A DNA stretch of 5,277 bases from NCBI GenBank assembly GCA_002315155.1, contig DCFY01000051.1, positions 1-5,277 of the forward strand, given 5' to 3'. Below, piece after piece: positions 1 through 5,187 of this stretch; positions within the stretch are counted from its first letter, which is position 1, and the number at the start of each line of letters is the position of its first letter. A model generated the notes under the pieces. It was not told where the DNA came from. It saw nothing but the letters and a program-made list of their open reading frames with translations, and did not search any database. The DNA comes from Megamonas sp. UBA1792. GTDB lineage: Bacteria > Bacillota_C > Negativicutes > Selenomonadales > Selenomonadaceae. The position numbers and the translations under genes are program-made.

Positions 1-2
1 CT

Positions 3-512
3 GCCGAGTATGTTGCTGCTCATTCCTATGAGGGCAATGCGGCAGCACTACAGCAGGCGGTAGCTCGCTGGTCAGCTCATTTTGAAGAGGCAGTACAGCG
101 CACGGATGGGCCATCGGTTACGGAACTACGGGATCATATGGCAGATACGATGTGGTTCAAGGTAGGCGTCTATCGGCAGAAAAATCAGCTGTTGGAAGCA
201 GCCAGAGAAATCACAGCTTTGAATGAAGACTACAAAAAGTGCTATATCGGAGATGCTTCCCATGTGTATAATACTGCCTTTATGAATTACATCGAGCTGG
301 GCAATTTGCTCCAAGTTTGTCAAGGCATCATCATGGGAGCACTGGCGCGACAAGAAAGCCGTGGCAGCCATTCCCGCCGGGACTATCCTCAGCGAGACGA
401 TAAGAATTTTCTTAAGCATACGCTGGTTTTTAAAGAAGCTGAAAATAAATATCATGTGGAATATAAAGATGTTGTTGTCACGCAGTATCCCCCGAAAGAA
501 AGGAAGTATTGA
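3..512 (+). CDS. sdhA: Succinate dehydrogenase/fumarate reductase flavoprotein subunit, C-terminal part (5' end outside window)
   Basis: The catalytic FAD subunit interconverts succinate and fumarate. Only the last 169 residues are present; the reading frame is open to the left edge, so the FAD-binding and most active-site residues lie outside. The visible part matches the family's C-terminal region: the helical segment ELRDHMADTMW followed by VGVYR, then NYIELGNLLQV, the signature ARQESRGSH, DYPQRDD, NFLKHTLVF and a tail ending PPKERKY. It closely resembles the end of E. coli FrdA (ARKESRGAH, NFLKHTLAF) but lacks FrdA's longer tail. The stop lies 2 bases before the next gene's ATG, so the two are translationally linked. 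The fragment cannot show whether the enzyme mainly reduces fumarate or oxidises succinate, or whether there is a Tat signal as in MfrA, so frdA or mfrA would be equally fair names. Family assignment is very secure. Confidence 0.95.
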   Translation, partial: AEYVAAHSYEGNAAALQQAVARWSAHFEEAVQRTDGPSVTELRDHMADTMWFKVGVYRQKNQLLEAAREITALNEDYKKCYIGDASHVYNTAFMNYIELGNLLQVCQGIIMGALARQESRGSHSRRDYPQRDDKNFLKHTLVFKEAENKYHVEYKDVVVTQYPPKERKY

Positions 513-514
513 GC

Positions 515-1459
515 ATGAAATTGACACTGGCTATTCATCGCAGCGTGGATGGAAAAGAATGGATACAGAACTATGAGATTGAGATAAAAAAAGGCATGAC
601 CATTTTGGAGGGACTGCACGAAATCAAGGCGAATCAGGATGCCAGCCTGTCTTTTACCTGTTCCTGCCGTTCAAGTATCTGCGGTGCCTGCGCTGTCCGG
701 GTAAATAAGAATGCCGAGCTGGCCTGTGAGGCACTACTGGTGGATCTGGCAAAGCGCTATCAGACGGAGAAGCTGGAGCTGGAGCCGCTTGCCAATTTCA
801 AGGTACTGCGGGATCTTATTGTGGATTGGCAGCCAAAATATGAGCGCATGCAAACGATTCATCCACGGCTGAATCCAAAGGAAGAATTCTCACTCGACAA
901 AGGATGTATCCAGACTCCCGCAGAGTTTGATCGCTACAAAAAGTATGCAGGCTGTATCTTGTGTGGTGCCTGCGTCTCTGAGTGCAACAAGAACACGTTG
1001 AATCAAAAAAATTTTCTTGATCCATTCATTTTCGTTAAGGCTGCCAAACTGGTAGAAGACTCCAGGGATCGTAACCCGGAAGAACATCTAAAAGCAGTTG
1101 TGGAGGCAGGACTTTGGCGTTGCATGGAGTGCCAGGAGTGCACGGCAAAATGCCCGAAAGATCTGGATCCTGCCGGTGCTATCGAAAAGCTCAAAGCGGC
1201 CACTTTTCGCTTGAAGCTCAAAGAAACGGTAGGTAGCAATCATGCTAAAGCGGTTTATGATGATTTGCACGATTCGGGTATGCTGGATGAAAAGACGCTG
1301 GCGACTCGCACTGAAGGTGTGTTTCTTTCAGCGCTACGGGCACCTGTGGCTGTTCGGCTTATGACCCATGGTAAGTTGAATATGTTGGAACGCCATCCGG
1401 TAAATCCGGAAATTAAAACGATTCAAGCGATTATGACAAAAGCAAAGGAGGTAGAATGA
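515..1459 (+). CDS. sdhB: Succinate dehydrogenase/fumarate reductase iron-sulfur subunit, type E-like
   Basis: This 314-residue subunit carries electrons between FAD in SdhA and the third subunit. The N-terminal plant-type ferredoxin domain has the [2Fe-2S] ligands C51, C56, C59 and C71 (CRSSICGAC, then C after 11 residues). The C-terminal domain has two ferredoxin motifs: C147-C150-C153-C157 (CILCGACVSEC) and C203-C206-C209-C213P (CMECQECTAKCP). Classical SdhB/FrdB has a non-cysteine at the C206 position (V207 in E. coli FrdB) and a [3Fe-4S] cluster; the extra Cys here would allow a [4Fe-4S], as proposed for type E enzymes. It is longer than classical FrdB (about 240 residues). I chose ATG 515 because AGGAAG (501-506) sits 8 bases upstream; the in-frame TTG at 509 is too close. 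The stop overlaps the next gene. frdB or mfrB would be alternative names. Confidence 0.95.
   Translation: MKLTLAIHRSVDGKEWIQNYEIEIKKGMTILEGLHEIKANQDASLSFTCSCRSSICGACAVRVNKNAELACEALLVDLAKRYQTEKLELEPLANFKVLRDLIVDWQPKYERMQTIHPRLNPKEEFSLDKGCIQTPAEFDRYKKYAGCILCGACVSECNKNTLNQKNFLDPFIFVKAAKLVEDSRDRNPEEHLKAVVEAGLWRCMECQECTAKCPKDLDPAGAIEKLKAATFRLKLKETVGSNHAKAVYDDLHDSGMLDEKTLATRTEGVFLSALRAPVAVRLMTHGKLNMLERHPVNPEIKTIQAIMTKAKEVE
1444..1451 (+). promoter_or_regulatory. Strong ribosome binding site inside the end of sdhB
   Basis: AAAGGAGG lies in the last codons of sdhB. It is 4 bases from ATG 1456 and 7 bases from ATG 1459, which favours the second ATG as the start of the CCG-domain subunit. The overlap of stop and start (ATGATG) suggests coupled translation and matched subunit amounts. 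Confidence 0.75.
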
Positions 1460-2334
1460 TGAAATTTGCATTGTTTCCCGGCTGTGTGCTTAAGGGGGCA
1501 GCGGCTGAGGCGTATACTTCCCTGGGAAAAGTCTGTAAGGTAATTGGCATTGAGCTGGAAGAGATCCCAGACTGGACCTGCTGTGGTGCGTCCCATGCTC
1601 AGGCGGTGGACGAGTTGACCCTTTTGACCATCAATGCCCGCAATCTTTCGATCGCTGAGCATATGGGGATGCCAATTCTCACAGTCTGTAATACCTGCAC
1701 ATTAGAACTTATGAAGGCGAAGGCAAAGCTGGATGAGGACAAAAAGCTACGGGACAAGGTCAATGAAATCCTGCAGGAGGCTGGACATCCTTATACATAT
1801 GGAGGCCAGGTTGAGATCACTCACTTACTCTGGGTGCTGGATGCACATCCTGAACTTTTGCAGGGGAAGGTCAAGAAGCCCTTGCAGGGTGTGATGGTTG
1901 CACCTTTTTATGGCTGTCACTTGCTTCGGCCGATACAACTAATGAAACATGAAGATGGGCGAAATCCGATGTCGTTGGAAAATCTTATTCGAACGCTTGG
2001 TGCCGAACCTGTAGATTTTGTGGACTATCGGCTGAAATGTTGCGGCTTCCATGCATTTTTTACAGCAGAGCGGGATGTGCTCACGGTTACTGGGCAGATC
2101 AATGATGCAGCCGATAAGGCGGGTGCTGATCTTATTGTGACGCCTTGCCCACTATGCCAGATGCAGCTTGACATGTACCAGTCCGAGGGTCAAGATGCAG
2201 TTCATTCCAAGGCGGATATGCCAGTGCTTCATCTACAGCAGCTTATTGGATTGGCTTTGGGATTCAGCCAGGAAGAGCTGGGCTTGAAGCGAAATATTTC
2301 AGGGGAACTTAAGCTGAAAAAGCTTGTGCTATAA
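1459..2334 (+). CDS. CCG-domain (HdrB-like) third subunit of the succinate dehydrogenase/fumarate reductase
   Basis: This 291-residue cysteine-rich protein belongs to the HdrB / SdhE (MfrE) / GlpC-like CCG-domain family. It has two complete CCG motifs. The first is C9, C41-C42-G43 and C77-x2-C80 (spacings 31 and 33). The second is C153, C194-C195-G196 and C230-x2-C233 (spacings 40 and 33). The tail PVLHLQQLIGLALG matches the C-terminal signature of HdrB. In related proteins such motifs hold an unusual Fe-S cluster and sometimes zinc. There is no hydrophobic helix, so this is not a cytochrome b anchor; in type E complexes this subunit is thought to take electrons from quinol or thiols and attach peripherally to the membrane. 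It overlaps sdhB at ATGATG, and an intrinsic terminator follows, so it closes the operon. ATG 1456 is the alternative start, but 1459 is better spaced from the ribosome site. It is often annotated as heterodisulfide reductase subunit B; the sdhAB context argues against methanogen-type function. Do not confuse it with the SdhE flavinylation factor. Confidence 0.9.
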   Translation: MKFALFPGCVLKGAAAEAYTSLGKVCKVIGIELEEIPDWTCCGASHAQAVDELTLLTINARNLSIAEHMGMPILTVCNTCTLELMKAKAKLDEDKKLRDKVNEILQEAGHPYTYGGQVEITHLLWVLDAHPELLQGKVKKPLQGVMVAPFYGCHLLRPIQLMKHEDGRNPMSLENLIRTLGAEPVDFVDYRLKCCGFHAFFTAERDVLTVTGQINDAADKAGADLIVTPCPLCQMQLDMYQSEGQDAVHSKADMPVLHLQQLIGLALGFSQEELGLKRNISGELKLKKLVL

Positions 2335-2393
2335 GAAAAAAGCTGTGGGTTACGAGTGGAACAGGTTTTATTTATATATGCTATGCTATTTTT

Positions 2394-2430
2394 ACCCATA
2401 TTTGCGGTTTATACCGGAATATGGGTTTTT
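2394..2430 (+). terminator. Intrinsic terminator of the sdh operon
   Basis: ACCCATATT (2394-2402) pairs perfectly with AATATGGGT (2418-2426). Inside it CGGT (2405-2408) pairs with ACCG (2413-2416) around a TTAT loop. Counting the last T of the stem, five Ts run to 2430. It begins 60 bases after the stop codon of the CCG-domain gene and is oriented to stop + strand transcription. There is no T run on the other side, so it is probably one-directional. Confidence 0.85.
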
Positions 2431-2460
2431 CTATATGCATAAGAAAAATAGAAAATGAAG

Positions 2461-2469
2461 TTATCCACA
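2461..2469 (+). promoter_or_regulatory. DnaA-box-like 9-mer
   Basis: TTATCCACA is an exact match to the classical DnaA box. A one-mismatch copy (TGATCCACA) lies at about 2569-2577. Two copies are too few for an origin, and no dnaA, dnaN or rep gene is in view, so this may be chance or a DnaA-binding regulatory/titration site. Confidence 0.3.
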
Positions 2470-2642
2470 ATAGATGAAAGTTGATTGCCAGATGGCGAAA
2501 TATAATTCAGGGCAGTGGCGAGAACTACTCTAAGAAAAGTGATCTGTGTTAGCATAGTTGTACTTGATCCACAGAAATAAAGAGTATAGTGCAGAAAGAA
2601 CGTGGAACATCGCTGCTGTGGCCTTGAAATAAGCTTTTTGTA

Positions 2643-2671
2643 TTGTACTGTTGAGTCTAAAGTTTTATAAT
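2643..2671 (+). promoter_or_regulatory. Possible sigma-70-type promoter within the intergenic region
   Basis: A perfect -10 TATAAT (2666-2671) is preceded after 17 bases by a weak -35 TTGTAC (2643-2648, three of six consensus positions). Transcription would start near 2678 and run to the terminator hairpin at 2825-2868, giving an RNA of about 190 bases. The surrounding DNA is AT-rich, so chance matches are easy. Confidence 0.35.
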
Positions 2672-2824
2672 GAAAAGAATAGTTTTGATAAATATAAAAT
2701 GCAAATTTTGCTGATTTGCACGATTGCCAGTGGGAATCAATAGATATGAAAAGAAGTGGCGAAATGGCAGATGTTTGGCAAAAGAGTGAAATCAAGAACA
2801 TACCATATAGCAAAACTTTTTTAG

Positions 2825-2868
2825 GACGACTGAACGAATAGCTGTTATTCTTTAGGTCGTCTATTTTT
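2825..2868 (+). terminator. Second intrinsic terminator hairpin, upstream of the DUF6765 gene
   Basis: GACGAC (2825-2830) pairs with GTCGTC (2856-2861). Further in, AA pairs with TT and GAATA (2836-2840) pairs with TATTC (2846-2850), closing the loop GCTGT; two mismatches interrupt the stem. The 3' arm runs into CTATTTTTG, giving a five-T tract at 2864-2868. No coding region ends just before it and the sdh terminator is more than 400 bases upstream, so it implies another transcript starting between them. It could also act as a leader attenuator for the next gene. Confidence 0.65.
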
Positions 2869-2900
2869 GCGTCATGAAAGATCTGGAATTATAGATCTTT
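2867..2900 (+). promoter_or_regulatory. Candidate promoter overlapped by a perfect inverted repeat (possible operator)
   Basis: TTGCGT (2867-2872) and TATAGA (2890-2895) are 17 bases apart, a plausible though weak promoter for the DUF6765 gene. An exact 8-bp inverted repeat, AAAGATCT (2877-2884) and AGATCTTT (2893-2900) around an 8-base gap, covers the spacer and the -10, as a repressor site would. TCATGAAA also occurs twice, at 2872-2879 and 2909-2916. No regulator gene is visible nearby. Confidence 0.35.
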
Positions 2901-2944
2901 AAAGCTATTCATGAAAAATCTAAAAATAGTTGGAGGCTGTGTTT

Positions 2945-3934
2945 ATGGACATTGATTTTCATTTTGGAACGATCTACGTTTTATCCCGTTGGGCCGGATT
3001 TGGAAGTGATACAGCAAAAATTATTGCAACGAGTTCTCAGCTGGTTGATGATAATATCAGCGATAAAGTGCCAAAATTTTATTTTGCTGATATCCCGCAA
3101 AGATTCTCTGGTCATGAGCTATGGGAAAATATTGAAGAAACAGGAAATGTAGAAGTATGGGTACCGTTTCATTTTTTGCCTGGGCTTTGCGGAGATGACC
3201 TTTCACAGCGAGCGGTTTGCTATAAGGATAGTGCACTTGCATCCGCGTTGGCTGATACGATGCTCCACTATGAAGGCGATCATCGACTGTTCCGTCTGGG
3301 TGTTGCACTGCATGTGTATGCCGATACATGGGCGCACCAGAAGTTTTCCGGAATTACGAATAAAGGAAATACAATTGTTGGATTAGAAATCATTTCACCG
3401 CCAGTGAGCAATCTGGAAAAGCTTAAGGCACGGCTTTCGAATATTGCGATGGATATAAAGCCTTTAGGACATGCAAGTGCATTGCATTATCCGGATCGAC
3501 CTTATACTGCCTGGAAAAGTATGCAGAAATTTCTCGAAGGAAGAGAAAACTGGCAGGAATTTATGGAAGCCTCTGAGAAAATATACACGATTTTGTGCAA
3601 AATACAAGGAAACGAAAATGTTCATTTAAGTAGTGATCAGGAAGAAATGCTGCTGCGTACATTTCGGGGAATTCAAGATGCGGATTGTGAAAAACGTAAT
3701 AATGAATGGATACAGCGTATTCAGACAAACTATTTTGAGTTTGATGAATCAACGCCGGAAGATCAGTCTCTTTTGTATCGGTCAGGTTTTATTATGGCTG
3801 ATACAGATTATTCAGTCCTGTTTTATCGTGCAGTGGAAGAACACTATCAATGGGTTCGGGAGCAGCTGCATGAGGCAGGGATTGAAATAAAAGATTTACA
3901 GGATTTGATGTTTACATCGGTTTTGGGGAAATAA
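2945..3934 (+). CDS. DUF6765 family protein of unknown function
   Basis: This 329-residue protein has no signal peptide or membrane helix and is probably cytoplasmic. The start MDIDFHFGTIYVLSRWAGF, followed by IIATSSQLVDD (to D36), matches what I recall of the DUF6765 family; function is not established. A central segment, LGVALHVYADTWAHQKFSG (118-136), contains H123-x3-D127-x3-H131 on what should be one helix. Together with H6, D35/D36, H108 and H113 these could form a metal site like those in zinc-dependent phospholipase C or HD-type hydrolases; that is inference only. The C-terminal half is rich in charged helical residues. I chose ATG 2945 because GGAGG (2932-2936) is 8 bases upstream; the upstream TTG at 2930 precedes that site and is rejected. 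A hairpin but no clear terminator separates it from the RmlC-like gene, so limited co-transcription is possible. Its GC is lower than in the sdh genes. Confidence 0.8.
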   Translation: MDIDFHFGTIYVLSRWAGFGSDTAKIIATSSQLVDDNISDKVPKFYFADIPQRFSGHELWENIEETGNVEVWVPFHFLPGLCGDDLSQRAVCYKDSALASALADTMLHYEGDHRLFRLGVALHVYADTWAHQKFSGITNKGNTIVGLEIISPPVSNLEKLKARLSNIAMDIKPLGHASALHYPDRPYTAWKSMQKFLEGRENWQEFMEASEKIYTILCKIQGNENVHLSSDQEEMLLRTFRGIQDADCEKRNNEWIQRIQTNYFEFDESTPEDQSLLYRSGFIMADTDYSVLFYRAVEEHYQWVREQLHEAGIEIKDLQDLMFTSVLGK

Positions 3935-3939
3935 GTGTG

Positions 3940-3962
3940 TGGCAGGTGCAAGCTTGCTGCCA
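3940..3962 (+). repeat. Hairpin between the DUF6765 and RmlC-like genes
   Basis: TGGCAG (3940-3945) pairs with CTGCCA (3957-3962). The loop contains part of the palindrome GCAAGCTTGC (3948-3957). No T run follows, so it is not a standard terminator. It may stabilise mRNA ends or partly stop transcription. Confidence 0.4.
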
Positions 3963-3988
3963 GCATAACCGGAGGGGTGAAGTAATTC

Positions 3989-4534
3989 ATGAAGTTGACA
4001 CATTTAGATTTAGAAGAAGTAGTCGTTTTAAATTATGATACAAAAAAAGACAATCGAGGTATTGGCTATCGACTTTTGTCAAAAAGACAATTAGAAGAAG
4101 TTGGCATTTATACGGAATTTGTTGAAGAAATTTTAAATTGTCCTTCAAAAAAAGGAACATTGTATGGAATTCATTTTCAAAACCACCCCAAAGTGCAGAC
4201 AAAACTGCTATTTTGTATTAAAGGACGCGGGCTCGACTTTGCCATAGATTTAAGACGAAATTCAGCTACGTATAAAAAATGGGTGTCTGTCGAGCTGTCG
4301 GCACAAAACCGAAATCAAATATACATTCCGGCAGGTTTTGGACATGCTTTTCTATCGTTAGAGGATGACACTCAAGTTGTTATGCGAATCGATAATTACT
4401 TTGATGCAGCCTTATCGCGAACGATAACATATGCAGATCGTGAACTTAACATTGCGTTTGATGTTTTAAATCCAATTCTTTCAGAACAGGATAAAAATGC
4501 GCCAACGTTAATGAACTCTGACTGTAATTTATAG
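3989..4534 (+). CDS. RmlC-like dTDP-4-dehydrorhamnose 3,5-epimerase family protein (cupin)
   Basis: This 181-residue protein has the length and layout of RmlC, which epimerises C3 and C5 of dTDP-4-keto-6-deoxyglucose in dTDP-rhamnose synthesis. Motifs in order: DNRG (21-24), KKGTLYGIHFQ (54-64) with the catalytic-type H62, K72 in QTKLLFCIKG, FAIDLRRNSATYKKW (84-98), SAQNRNQIYIPAGFGHAF (104-121) with H119, the NYF segment (136-138) near the catalytic tyrosine position, and D150 where the family has its WxDP aspartate. Departures: the usual LRGxH arginine is Y59, RGFF is RGIG, and the WxDP motif is only loosely kept, so substrate or activity may differ. No rmlA, B or D genes are adjacent. The ribosome site GGAGGGGTGA (3971-3980) ends 8 bases before ATG 3989. 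GC is low (15 of 60 at 4081-4140), suggesting separate acquisition. Family confidence is high, exact reaction moderate, so no symbol is given. Confidence 0.85.
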   Translation: MKLTHLDLEEVVVLNYDTKKDNRGIGYRLLSKRQLEEVGIYTEFVEEILNCPSKKGTLYGIHFQNHPKVQTKLLFCIKGRGLDFAIDLRRNSATYKKWVSVELSAQNRNQIYIPAGFGHAFLSLEDDTQVVMRIDNYFDAALSRTITYADRELNIAFDVLNPILSEQDKNAPTLMNSDCNL

Positions 4535-4594
4535 CAATATAGATTTGATCAGCTGCTGTACTTTGGAACGGTTAAAGTATGGTATTAGGGTGAA

Positions 4595-4603
4595 TGCTAT
4601 AAA
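4595..4603 (+). promoter_or_regulatory. Possible extended -10 promoter for the MazG-like gene
   Basis: TGCTATAAA fits an extended -10 (TGnTATAAT-like) 22 bases before the MazG-like start. No -35 consensus lies at 16-18 bases. The RmlC-like stop is 91 bases before the MazG-like ATG with no terminator between, so read-through from upstream is also possible. Confidence 0.25.
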
Positions 4604-4625
4604 CCCAATATTGGAGGATTGAAAA

Positions 4626-4982
4626 ATGGATACAATAAAAAAACAAAAGGAATTATTAAAAAACATCTCCAGTGGAGCAAGTATCGATCAATTACAGGAA
4701 TATTTTAAAGCAGTACTTGAAATCAGGGGGTTCGGCAATCAAACAGCAAAGGATAAAATGTTGTTATTAATGGAAGAGGTCGGAGAATTAGCAAAAGCAT
4801 TGAGAAAAGAAGACTATTCATTTACTATAGATCAAACAAAAATTGATAACTATGAAACGATAGAAAGTGAAATTGCCGATGTTGGAATCGTATTGATTTC
4901 TCTTTGCAATGTTTTAAAAATTGATCTTTTTGATGCCATAATTGAAAAAGAAAAGAAAAATACAGAAAGAACTTGGAACTAA
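4626..4982 (+). CDS. MazG-like nucleotide pyrophosphohydrolase
   Basis: This 118-residue protein has a single MazG (all-alpha NTP-PPase) domain; the family hydrolyses nucleoside triphosphates to monophosphate and pyrophosphate, often non-canonical or damaged ones. The magnesium-binding signature is complete: E50-E51-x2-E54 in LMEEVGELAKAL, and E82-x2-D85 in ESEIADVGIVLISL. The end, EKEKKNTERTWN, resembles the usual tail with a conserved Arg-x-Trp. It has about half the length of two-domain E. coli MazG, so it belongs with short MazG-like or dCTPase-like proteins. The N-terminal 30 residues are a charged helix with repeated Lys. GGAGGA (4613-4618) lies 7 bases from ATG 4626. No mazE/mazF toxin-antitoxin genes are adjacent, so a link to that system is not supported. 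Low GC (20 of 60 at 4741-4800) matches the preceding gene. Substrate is unknown. Confidence 0.85.
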   Translation: MDTIKKQKELLKNISSGASIDQLQEYFKAVLEIRGFGNQTAKDKMLLLMEEVGELAKALRKEDYSFTIDQTKIDNYETIESEIADVGIVLISLCNVLKIDLFDAIIEKEKKNTERTWN

Positions 4983-5006
4983 GAACATAGCGATTGTATA
5001 CGCTGC

Positions 5007-5099
5007 ATGGCACCTTTGATGATCACAGTAATCGGTCTGATTTTGTTATCATGCCTTATGGTTTGCAAACATAGATTTAAAAAAATTAAGTTTAGTTAG
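5007..5099 (+). CDS. Doubtful mini-ORF: one membrane helix plus basic tail
   Basis: ATG 5007 opens a 30-codon frame: a hydrophobic stretch (VIGLILLSCLMV) followed by a basic tail (CKHRFKKIKF). Such a layout is seen in small membrane peptides and type I toxins. It lies in the same frame as the MazG-like gene, with no stop between that gene's TAA and this ATG. No ribosome site precedes the ATG and no antisense RNA signals are obvious, so it may well be chance. Confidence 0.15.
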   Translation: MAPLMITVIGLILLSCLMVCKHRFKKIKFS

Positions 5100-5162
5100 G
5101 CTTCAGAAAAATTGATTGGGTTATGGGAACAACAGCAAAATATATTGGGATATACCAAGGAC

Positions 5163-5185
5163 GCTAAATGAATTAATTATTTAGC
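5163..5185. repeat. AT-rich inverted repeat between convergent genes
   Basis: GCTAAAT (5163-5169) and ATTTAGC (5179-5185) are perfect inverted copies around a 9-base gap that includes AATTAATT. GGA/TCC outside can extend the stem with a bulge. It lies just past the stop of the - strand gene, where a terminator is expected, but neither side has a T run, so a terminator role is only possible. Confidence 0.4.
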
Positions 5186-5187
5186 TC

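Larger units (their letters stand above)
2335..2944. other. Long intergenic region without a convincing gene
   Basis: About 610 bases separate the sdh operon from the DUF6765 gene. Besides the sdh terminator, the region holds a DnaA-box-like 9-mer (2461-2469), a 7-bp hairpin TGCAAAT/ATTTGCA (2700-2706 with 2714-2720), a possible promoter at 2643-2671, a second terminator hairpin at 2825-2868 and a candidate promoter/operator at 2867-2900. Short words recur: GATTGCCAG at 2483 and 2722, TGGCGAAAT at 2493 and 2757. Only very short + strand reading frames exist, none with a good ribosome site. The longer - strand frame (2409-2813) lacks a ribosome site and reads like random AT-rich translation. 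A non-coding RNA or a decayed gene are the main alternatives to plain spacer. Confidence 0.6.

Noticed and set aside
126..527. - strand frame opposite the end of sdhA
   Set aside because: It is a shadow of the strongly conserved SdhA frame, with no independent signals.
816..1270. Several - strand frames opposite sdhB
   Set aside because: They are antisense to the cysteine-motif region of SdhB and resemble no family.
2501..2506. TATAAT as a -10 box
   Set aside because: No reasonable -35 at 16-18 bases and no extended -10 TG; AT-rich chance match.
2409..2813. - strand 134-codon open frame across the intergenic region
   Set aside because: It begins at a TTG with no ribosome site, the peptide has no family resemblance and a random Ser/Phe/Tyr-rich makeup, and it overlaps the sdh terminator.
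2440..2870. 6S RNA, tmRNA or RNase P RNA in the intergenic region
   Set aside because: I looked for the long closing stem of 6S, the tRNA-like ends of tmRNA and the conserved RNase P core words and found none, so no named RNA is claimed.
3057..3890. Alternative frames on both strands within the DUF6765 gene
   Set aside because: They lie inside a longer frame with a good start and ribosome site; no family features.
4626..4982. MazE/MazF-type toxin-antitoxin locus
   Set aside because: Only the MazG-like enzyme is present; no antitoxin or MazF-like gene lies beside it.
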